Of a DNA stretch of 64,000 nucleotides, positions 17,173 to 24,659 are shown piece by piece. Position numbers and translations under genes: made by a program. How positions within the stretch are numbered: position 1 is the stretch's first letter; each line of letters starts with the position of its first letter. Below the pieces are notes generated by a model. It was not told the origin of the DNA and made no database searches. It was given only the letters and a program-made list of their open reading frames with translations. Origin of the DNA: an uncultured Macellibacteroides sp. (GTDB lineage: Bacteria > Bacteroidota > Bacteroidia > Bacteroidales > Tannerellaceae); the NCBI RefSeq assembly GCF_963667135.1, contig NZ_OY762974.1, positions 1,612,001 through 1,676,000 on the forward strand, written 5' to 3'.

Positions 17173-18966
17173 ATGACTGTTATTCTGGGAATATCGGCTT
17201 TTTATCATGATAGTGCTGCTGCACTTGTTATTGATGGGGAGATTATCGCAGCAGCGCAGGAAGAGCGTTTTACAAGGTGTAAGAATGACGCTTCTTTTCC
17301 AACCCATGCTATAAGTTATGTTCTTCGTGAAGCAGGCTTAACAGGCGAAAACGTTGACTATGTGGCGTTTTATGAAAAGTCGTTTCTTAAGTTCGAACGC
17401 ATACTTGAAACTTACTATGCATTTGCTCCCAAAGGCATTGTTAGTTTTGTAAAATCAATTCCTTTATGGATGAAAGAAAAACTATTTGTAAAGCAGCATA
17501 TAATAAGTGAATTAAAGGCAATGGATATTAAATCTTTGGTTTTATTCCCTGAACATCACTTATCACATGCAGCAAGCGCTTTTTACCCTTCACCTTATGA
17601 GGATGCTTGTATTTTAACAGTTGATGGAGTAGGAGAATGGGCAACCACTACCATTGGAAAAGGTAAAGGTAATAAAATTACATGTTTGAGAGAAATTCAT
17701 TTTCCTCATTCATTAGGCTTATTTTATTCGGCATTTACCTACTACTGTGGTTTTAAAGTTAATGGAGGGGAATACAAATTGATGGGGCTTGCTCCTTATG
17801 GGCAATATTCTCAACAAGCAATGGATTACATTCGGTTAATTAAAGAACATCTTATTGATATTCGTTTGGATGGCTCTTTTTTGCTTAATATGAATTATTA
17901 TAATTATGCGACAGGATTAACTATGACGAATGATAAATTGTGGAAAAAAATTTTCAATGTTCCTCCTCGCAAACCGGAAAGTGATATCTCACAACCATAT
18001 ATAGATCTTGCTTTTGCTGCACAGTTCGTTATCGAGGAAGTGATGTTAAAGTTAGCCCATACAGCTAAAGAGCTTACAAATTCGGATACGCTTGTAATGG
18101 CTGGGGGGGTAGCTTTAAATTGTGTTTCCAACGAAAAACTTTATAACAGCCGTCTTTTTAAACATATTTGGGTCCAGCCTGCATCTGGTGATGCGGGTGG
18201 TGCTGTAGGAGCGGCTTTGGCTATCTGGCATACTTTTTTGAATAATAAACGAATTGTAAACAAGAAAGATGGAATGAGCAATACTTATTTGGGTCCTTCA
18301 TTCTCTCAAAGATGTGTTGATATTTTGATTCGTAATAAGGATGCTCATGCTGAATTGCTTTCCGAAACTGATTTACTTCAGAAAGTATCTGTTCTTTTAA
18401 GAGACGGCGCCATTGTGGGATGGTTTCAGGGTCGGATGGAGTTCGGCCCGCGATCTTTGGGAAACAGATCTATCCTTGCTGATCCAAGAGCTGAGGGGAT
18501 GCAGAAAAGATTAAATTTAAAAATCAAGTTTAGAGAAAGTTTCAGACCTTTTGCCCCATGTATTCTGGAAGAAGATGTGTCTAACTATTTTGAGAGAACA
18601 GGGCCATCGCCATACATGTTGTTTACAACAGGTCTTCTACCAGAATTAAGAAAACAATTGCCTGAAAACTACAAACAGCTTACTTATTCAAATAAGCTTT
18701 ACGCTGCACGTTCTGCTCTGCAGGCTGTAACACATGTGGATTTCTCTGCCAGGATTCAAACAGTATCAAGAGAAAATAATTCTTTATTGTACGACTTGCT
18801 GAGAGCTTTCAAAACAGAAACTGGTTGCGGCATATTAGTCAATACGAGTTTTAATGTGAGAGGGGAACCAATTGTTTGTAATCCTGAAGATGCCTATAGT
18901 TGTTTTTGCAATACTGGAATGGATTATCTTGTTATTGGAAATTATCTGTTTTCAAAAAACAAATAG
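17173..18966 (+). CDS. NodU/CmcH/SxtI-type O-carbamoyltransferase
   Basis: This 597-residue enzyme uses carbamoyl phosphate and ATP to make a carbamoyl-adenylate and transfers the carbamoyl group to a hydroxyl. The N-terminal Kae1-like part starts ILGISAFYHDSAAALV (His12-Asp13). The metal-site His pair is His128 and His132 in EHHLSHAASAF, and a further ligand is Asp340 in ASGDAGGAVGAAL. The C-terminal domain has WFQGRMEFGPRSLGNRSIL and NTSFNVRGEPIV. All expected catalytic motifs are intact. The acceptor is unknown; neighbours suggest an envelope glycan or imported sugar. Finding it inside a SusCD locus is unusual. Confidence 0.93.
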   Translation: MTVILGISAFYHDSAAALVIDGEIIAAAQEERFTRCKNDASFPTHAISYVLREAGLTGENVDYVAFYEKSFLKFERILETYYAFAPKGIVSFVKSIPLWMKEKLFVKQHIISELKAMDIKSLVLFPEHHLSHAASAFYPSPYEDACILTVDGVGEWATTTIGKGKGNKITCLREIHFPHSLGLFYSAFTYYCGFKVNGGEYKLMGLAPYGQYSQQAMDYIRLIKEHLIDIRLDGSFLLNMNYYNYATGLTMTNDKLWKKIFNVPPRKPESDISQPYIDLAFAAQFVIEEVMLKLAHTAKELTNSDTLVMAGGVALNCVSNEKLYNSRLFKHIWVQPASGDAGGAVGAALAIWHTFLNNKRIVNKKDGMSNTYLGPSFSQRCVDILIRNKDAHAELLSETDLLQKVSVLLRDGAIVGWFQGRMEFGPRSLGNRSILADPRAEGMQKRLNLKIKFRESFRPFAPCILEEDVSNYFERTGPSPYMLFTTGLLPELRKQLPENYKQLTYSNKLYAARSALQAVTHVDFSARIQTVSRENNSLLYDLLRAFKTETGCGILVNTSFNVRGEPIVCNPEDAYSCFCNTGMDYLVIGNYLFSKNK

Positions 18967-19017
18967 ATAAATGAAATTGAAAATATAAATAAAGTAGTAA
19001 TCATTTAAATCATTATC

Positions 19018-20871
19018 ATGAAACAGTTTGTATTAGTGTCGTTAGCTAGTTTAGCTTTGTTAACATGTCAGAAACTGGAGGGAGAAACGCCTCTTAAAAT
19101 GGTTGAACAGGTAGATTTCTCTCATGTTCATATTCAGGATAAATTCTGGTCTCCACGATTAGAAAAACATATCACGGCTACCTTGCCGGTTTGTATAGAT
19201 CAAATAGAGAATCAAACTGGTCGCATGCAGAATTTTGTGAATGCAGCCAAACAATCAGGAAAACATTCGGGAATATTTTTTGATGATTCAGATGTGTATA
19301 AAGCACTGGAGGGAATGGCTTATGCATTGATAAATCACCCAGATGCCAATCTTGAAAAAAAGGCGGATGAGTGGATTGCTAAAATTGCCTCCGCTCAGCA
19401 ACCCGACGGGTATATAAATACGTACTATACGCTAACCGGACTTGATAAGCGGTGGACAAATATGGACAAGCATGAGATGTATTGTGCTGGTCATATGATT
19501 GAGGCGGCAGTTGCTTATTATAGAGCTACTGGTAAGCGGACGCTATTAGATGTAAGTATTCGTATGGCGGATCATATGATGAATGTTTTTGGTCCGGATA
19601 AACGTCATTGGGTACCAGGACATGAAGAGATTGAATTGGCTTTGGTGAAATTATTCCAGGTAACCAAAGATAAAAGATACCTGAATTTCTCAAACTGGTT
19701 GTTGGAAGAAAGAGGACATGGTCATGGATCAAAAGGAGATGAGGGTAAATGGGAACCTATCTATTATCAGGATGAGAAACCAATTCGTGAAATGACAGAT
19801 ATTGCAGGTCATGCTGTTCGTTGTATGTATTTGTATTGTGGTATGGCAGATGTCGCTGCTTATAAAAATGAAACAAGCTATATTGTTGCCATGAATCGTT
19901 TATGGGATGATGTAGTGTTGCGGAATATGTATATTACAGGAGGAATAGGTTCTTCAAAGCATAATGAAGGTTTTACCGAAGATTATGATTTGCCTAACAA
20001 AGATGCTTATTGTGAAACTTGTGCGTCGGTAGGTATGGTATATTGGAATCAGCGCATGAATCAGTTTACGGGTAATTCAAAGTACGTTGACGTTTTGGAG
20101 CGTTCGATGTATAATGGGGCTCTGGCAGGTATTTCCTTGTCTGGCGACAGATTTTTCTATGTGAATCCGTTGGAGGCTGATGGCTCTCACCACCGCAAGG
20201 CGTGGTATGGCTGCGCTTGTTGTCCAAGTCAAATTTCCCGGTTCCTTCCTTCAATTGGCAATTATATTTATGGAACTTCTAAAGAGGCTGTCTGGGTTAA
20301 TCTTTATATTGGTAATAGAACTGAAATTCCAATGGATAATGGTACTCTTCTTGTTGAACAGGAAACTAATTATCCTTGGGATGGTAATGTTAAATTAAAG
20401 ATTACCTCTCCCAAAGGGTTGGATAAAGAATTCCGTTTGCGAATTCCGGGATGGTGCAAAAAATATTCTATTAAAGTGAATGATGAAAAATTTAATGCGC
20501 CGGTTGAGAATGGGTATGCCGTTATTAACAATAAATGGAAAACAGGTGATGTAATTGTTTTTAAAATGGACATGGATATTCAAGTGGTTGCTGCGGACGA
20601 AAGAGTGAAAGAAAATGTAGGGAAACGTGCCATCCAAAGGGGACCTATTGTTTACTGTTTGGAAGAAGCCGACAATAAAGACAGCTTTGACAGGGTGGCT
20701 ATTTCTCCGAAAACTACCTTTAAAAGTAAGTTTGAGTCCAATTTTCTTGATGGTGTTACCTCAATTGAGGCTGCCAATAAAGATCAAAAGTTTCTGTTGA
20801 TTCCTTACTATGCATGGGACAACAGAGAGGCTGGGAAGATGAAGGTATGGATTGATTATAAAACGAATTAA
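19018..20871 (+). CDS. GH127 family beta-L-arabinofuranosidase, lipoprotein
   Basis: This 617-residue enzyme matches the GH127/DUF1680 family, which removes beta-L-arabinofuranose using a zinc-bound Cys nucleophile. The expected zinc site is present: Glu333 and Cys335 (CETCASVGM), and Cys401-Cys402 (GCACCPSQISR), with Cys401 aligned to the nucleophile. Other family marks are FDDSDVYKALEGMAY and QPDGYINTYYT. The N-terminus looks like a lipoprotein signal with LLTC (Cys17), so it is probably membrane-anchored. It lies 51 bp after the carbamoyltransferase, probably in the same operon. Specificity within the family (GH127 or a sister family) is not certain. Confidence 0.9.
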   Translation: MKQFVLVSLASLALLTCQKLEGETPLKMVEQVDFSHVHIQDKFWSPRLEKHITATLPVCIDQIENQTGRMQNFVNAAKQSGKHSGIFFDDSDVYKALEGMAYALINHPDANLEKKADEWIAKIASAQQPDGYINTYYTLTGLDKRWTNMDKHEMYCAGHMIEAAVAYYRATGKRTLLDVSIRMADHMMNVFGPDKRHWVPGHEEIELALVKLFQVTKDKRYLNFSNWLLEERGHGHGSKGDEGKWEPIYYQDEKPIREMTDIAGHAVRCMYLYCGMADVAAYKNETSYIVAMNRLWDDVVLRNMYITGGIGSSKHNEGFTEDYDLPNKDAYCETCASVGMVYWNQRMNQFTGNSKYVDVLERSMYNGALAGISLSGDRFFYVNPLEADGSHHRKAWYGCACCPSQISRFLPSIGNYIYGTSKEAVWVNLYIGNRTEIPMDNGTLLVEQETNYPWDGNVKLKITSPKGLDKEFRLRIPGWCKKYSIKVNDEKFNAPVENGYAVINNKWKTGDVIVFKMDMDIQVVAADERVKENVGKRAIQRGPIVYCLEEADNKDSFDRVAISPKTTFKSKFESNFLDGVTSIEAANKDQKFLLIPYYAWDNREAGKMKVWIDYKTN

Positions 20872-20886
20872 TATTAGTAGGTTGAC

Positions 20887-22929
20887 ATGAAAAAAATACT
20901 ATTACTTATTTTTTCTGTTTTAATCGTTTTTCCTGCAATTAGCGCTTCGGAAAAAGATAAAGGTGATAATCGCATTAATTATCTTAATAACCGGTATCCA
21001 TTGATAAGAAAACCTTATGTTAAGCTACCTTTGGGTTCGATTAAACCAAAAGGTTGGATGCTGGAACAACTCAAGCTTATGCAAGAGGGAATGACTGGTA
21101 ATCTGGATAAGGTTTATGAAATGGTTATGGGTAAAAGAAACGGATGGTTAGGAGGAGATGGTGATGTTTGGGAACGGGGGCCTTATTGGATTGACGGATT
21201 ATTGCCCTTGGCATATATTCTTAACGACCAAGCATTAAAGGATAAAGTAAAACCTTGGATTGAGTGGTGCCTGGCTTCTCAAAAAGAGAACGGTTACTTT
21301 GGTCCTGATACTGACAGAGCCAATGAACCAGGTCTTCAAAGGAATAATGCGCATGATTGGTGGCCTAAAATGGTTATGCTTAAAGTGATGCAGCAGTATT
21401 ATTCGGCTACCGGAGATGCACGTGTAATTGGTTTTTTAACAAAATATTTTAAATATCAGCTGGAACAATTACCTGTAAATCCGTTGGATAAATGGACTTT
21501 CTGGGGTGCTCAGCGTGGCGGAGATAATTTGATGATTGTGTATTGGTTGTATAATATTACTGGGGACAAATTTTTACTTGATCTGGGGGAACTTATCCAT
21601 AAACAGACATTTAACTGGACGGATGTCTTTTTGCATCAAGATCATTTGTCGCGCCAGCTCAGCATGCATTGCGTGAATCTTGCTCAAGGTTTTAAGGAAC
21701 CCGTGATTTATTATCAACAGAATAAAAATACGGAACAAATCGCCGCGGTTAAAAAGGCTGTCCGAGATATGCGCCATACGATTGGGTTACCAACTGGTCT
21801 ATGGGGTGGAGATGAGCTGCTCAGATTTGGAAATCCTACGTTAGGTTCCGAATTATGTACTGCTGTGGAAATGATGTTTTCTTTAGAGGAAATGCTGGAA
21901 ATAACAGGTGATATTCAGTGGGCTGATTATTTGGAACGGATAGCTTATAATGTGCTTCCTACTCAGGTAACGGATGATTATTCCTCGCGTCAGTATTTTC
22001 AGCAAGTAAATCAGGTTTCTGTAACAAGAGACTGGAGGGATTTTGTTACACCTCATGATGATACTGATTTGCTGTTTGGTAAATTGACTGGGTATCCTTG
22101 TTGCACGTCGAATTTGCATCAGGGATGGCCTAAACTGGTGCAAAATTTGTGGTATGCCACAGATGATAATGGTGTTGCCGCATTAGTTTATGCACCTTCT
22201 GAGGTGACAATAAAGGTTTCAAATGGAGTGCAAGTGTGTGTTAAAGAAGATACGGGGTATCCTTTTGAGGAAAGAGTGCGTTTTCAGTTTGAATTTGTTG
22301 ATATGAAAATTAAAAAATCATTCTTCCCATTCCATTTCCGTATTCCTGCATGGTGTACCAGTCCGGTAGTTTCCTTAAATGGACAGGTTATTCCTGTTGA
22401 TGTTTATTCCGGCGAAATCGCAAGGATTAACAGAGAATGGGTTAATGGCGATGTACTGAGTGTTGAGCTTCCGATGCATGTCGATGTTAGTTACTGGTTC
22501 GATGGTGCGGCTGTAATTGAGCGAGGTCCTTTGCTCTATTCTTTAAAAATGGAAGAAAAATGGGTAAAGAAACCAGTTGAAAAGAATTCGGATAATAAAT
22601 ATGGGAATTGGTATTATGAAGTTACATCCAATTCTCCGTGGAACTATTCGTTGCTTAGTAATTCGCTGAAGAAGGATAGTATTGGACAGAATTTTGTTGT
22701 AGAAAAAAAGTCAACTATAGCTTCTTATCCTTGGAATACAGAGAATGCACCCATTACTATCCGAACCAAAGGACGACGAATTCCTGGATGGCAGTTATAT
22801 AGAGGGTCGACAGGTTCAATTCCGTTTTTTACCCAACAAGGGAAGGATTATTTAGAGAATGAAGAGGAGGTTGAGCTTATTCCTTATGGTTGTACAACCC
22901 TTCGTATTACTGAGTTCCCTATCCGGTAG
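20887..22929 (+). CDS. Second beta-L-arabinofuranosidase-domain (GH127-like) protein
   Basis: This 680-residue secreted protein has a cleavable-type signal peptide (about residues 1-20). An all-helical (alpha/alpha)6 barrel follows, then a beta domain containing FRIPAWC and IERGPLLYSLKME. The Cys/zinc pattern of the GH127 group is kept in altered form: Glu322-x-Cys324 (GSELCTAVEMMFS) and Cys405-Cys406 (YPCCTSNLHQGWPK). It is clearly diverged from the preceding enzyme, so substrate may differ. It starts 15 bp after the first enzyme and ends just before a strong terminator, as the last gene of the locus. Confidence 0.85.
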   Translation: MKKILLLIFSVLIVFPAISASEKDKGDNRINYLNNRYPLIRKPYVKLPLGSIKPKGWMLEQLKLMQEGMTGNLDKVYEMVMGKRNGWLGGDGDVWERGPYWIDGLLPLAYILNDQALKDKVKPWIEWCLASQKENGYFGPDTDRANEPGLQRNNAHDWWPKMVMLKVMQQYYSATGDARVIGFLTKYFKYQLEQLPVNPLDKWTFWGAQRGGDNLMIVYWLYNITGDKFLLDLGELIHKQTFNWTDVFLHQDHLSRQLSMHCVNLAQGFKEPVIYYQQNKNTEQIAAVKKAVRDMRHTIGLPTGLWGGDELLRFGNPTLGSELCTAVEMMFSLEEMLEITGDIQWADYLERIAYNVLPTQVTDDYSSRQYFQQVNQVSVTRDWRDFVTPHDDTDLLFGKLTGYPCCTSNLHQGWPKLVQNLWYATDDNGVAALVYAPSEVTIKVSNGVQVCVKEDTGYPFEERVRFQFEFVDMKIKKSFFPFHFRIPAWCTSPVVSLNGQVIPVDVYSGEIARINREWVNGDVLSVELPMHVDVSYWFDGAAVIERGPLLYSLKMEEKWVKKPVEKNSDNKYGNWYYEVTSNSPWNYSLLSNSLKKDSIGQNFVVEKKSTIASYPWNTENAPITIRTKGRRIPGWQLYRGSTGSIPFFTQQGKDYLENEEEVELIPYGCTTLRITEFPIR

Positions 22930-22946
22930 TTTTTAATTGTATAAAT

Positions 22947-23004
22947 CACCCCAGATTCCAACCCAATATGTTTTCTATGGGATAGAATCTGGGGTGTTTT
23001 TTTT
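22947..23004 (+). terminator. Strong intrinsic terminator closing the accessory locus
   Basis: A perfect 12-bp stem, CACCCCAGATTC (22947-22958) with GAATCTGGGGTG (22985-22996), is followed by eight T residues (22997-23004). It ends transcription after the second GH127-like gene. Confidence 0.85.
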
Positions 23005-23122
23005 ATATGGGAAGGCTTATATTCCAAAAATTCATTTACTGAGGAATTGTACAACACCAACGGTTCTATGACAAAAGATTTAAACAAAGAATAATTCGAC
23101 AAATAGCTAATGGTCTTACTGT

Positions 23123-24454
23123 TTACATTGATATCTTATATATGCCGTTATGCCGTACGGAGATGAATGATTTGTTATCGTTGTAAATGAAGAAATCATT
23201 TTTTACAAAATTATTATCATCGTTTTTCAGAAGTGTGACCTCTTTTGTACTCAAATCTAAGAGGTAATAACCGTCTAGTTTTACTTCAGAGTCATAATCA
23301 AAGCTCTTAAAGAAGATAAGTTTATTGTCGCTTAAGTTGACTAAACGTGGAAAATTGTATTGTTTGCCTTTTTCGAATGGTTCTTGAAAAACAATTTTAT
23401 CATCTTTGTAGATTACCAATCTTTTATAGTCAGCTTTATAATTATAATCGTAATAGGAATCGACAACAATATAATAACCTGAGTTTTCATCGGAATAAAC
23501 TATGTAGGATAAATTGTCATTTATGCCTAATGTCTTCGTAAATTCGGCCTTATTAAAATCAAATGTAGTATTCTTTAAATAGATTTTCTCAAAACTATAT
23601 TCCCTTAAATTGGTCAAATCGGCAGTATATTCTTTTTTGGAGCCTTCATCAAAATTAATATACGAAACAGATTTTGAGACAAGGGGTTTTGAGATTATAA
23701 TTGAGTTGTTTACAACCCTCGAGAATCGGCCATAATCTGCAGATCCCCAATCAATAAATGAACTTTTTTTCGTGTTAACATTGTAATTGAGTATCGCACA
23801 GGAGTCCGCCTCCAAAAAGTGATTTGCATAGTTTCGTGTACTTACAATTAGATCGTTATCGCTTTTTGAACGAATTAACAACGAAAAGAAATCCTCGTCT
23901 AAAACTTCCACCTTATTTTCAGAAAGTGTAAGTCGTTTCAAAACGCATTTGTTATTGATATAGTCGTTGTAAAAAACTACATTTCTGGACGGAGACAGAT
24001 CAAAATCCAGCAGTTGATTGACCGAAACCAATTCTTCATAGTTGAGTCGGTTAGCGTATTCATGTTTGTAATAGTTTATATTAAAATCTTCCTGGTAAAG
24101 GGTGTCGTTTACTTCTTGTGTAGCGCGAATTACAATTTCATAATTATCATTTGTATTAAAATCGTATTTGATGGAAGCTTTTGAGATTCCTATAATGTGC
24201 TCGTCTGCAACAAAAGAGCTTTTAGCCAGCTCTTTGTTATCTTTCTTCAATATAAGAGAATAGGCTTTGCCTGCCTGAGAACGAATTGAGAAAGTAAACT
24301 TATCGAAGGCCGTCGGATTCAATTTAAAATCTAAATCATCGATTGTTTTTGCGATAATAGTCATTTCCTTAGAATTGTCATTAAGGATTTCATCGCTCGT
24401 ACAGGAGAGCATAAAGAGCGGAGAAAATACAAGAATTAGAATAATATACTTCAT
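23123..24454 (-). CDS. Uncharacterised lipoprotein, beta-propeller-like
   Basis: This 443-residue protein has a signal peptide with lipobox FMLSC (Cys18). I do not recognise the family. The body is rich in Asp, Asn, Tyr and Lys. It seems to contain repeated short strand patterns ending in aromatic residues, such as NVVFYNDYINNKCVLKRL and NKLIFFKSFDYDSEVKLDG, which could be propeller blades. The DNA is AT-rich like the accessory locus to its left, and it is transcribed toward that locus as a single gene. Function unknown. Confidence 0.7.
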   Translation of the reverse strand: MKYIILILVFSPLFMLSCTSDEILNDNSKEMTIIAKTIDDLDFKLNPTAFDKFTFSIRSQAGKAYSLILKKDNKELAKSSFVADEHIIGISKASIKYDFNTNDNYEIVIRATQEVNDTLYQEDFNINYYKHEYANRLNYEELVSVNQLLDFDLSPSRNVVFYNDYINNKCVLKRLTLSENKVEVLDEDFFSLLIRSKSDNDLIVSTRNYANHFLEADSCAILNYNVNTKKSSFIDWGSADYGRFSRVVNNSIIISKPLVSKSVSYINFDEGSKKEYTADLTNLREYSFEKIYLKNTTFDFNKAEFTKTLGINDNLSYIVYSDENSGYYIVVDSYYDYNYKADYKRLVIYKDDKIVFQEPFEKGKQYNFPRLVNLSDNKLIFFKSFDYDSEVKLDGYYLLDLSTKEVTLLKNDDNNFVKNDFFIYNDNKSFISVRHNGIYKISM

Positions 24455-24604
24455 GATTCAACTGGTTAAGTTTAAAGTATTAAATTAATCTTGAAACAAA
24501 GGTATTAATTAAGAAATAATACGATATAATTATGTTACTGAAAATATCAATTTTAGTTTAATTTATGAATTCATTTCTTTGTTGAACGGGAATGGTTTGA
24601 CGAA

Positions 24605-24637
24605 AAAAAGGCAAATGGGTGCTCCATTTGCCTTTTT
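24605..24637. terminator. Bidirectional intrinsic terminator
   Basis: AAAAAGGCAAATGG (24605-24618) pairs with CCATTTGCCTTTTT (24624-24637) around a 5-nt loop. Runs of A on the left and T on the right allow it to work on both strands. The minus-strand use, right after the M16 protease stop at 24660, is the clear one. Confidence 0.8.
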
Positions 24638-24659
24638 TAGTGAGAGAAGGTAATTGCCT

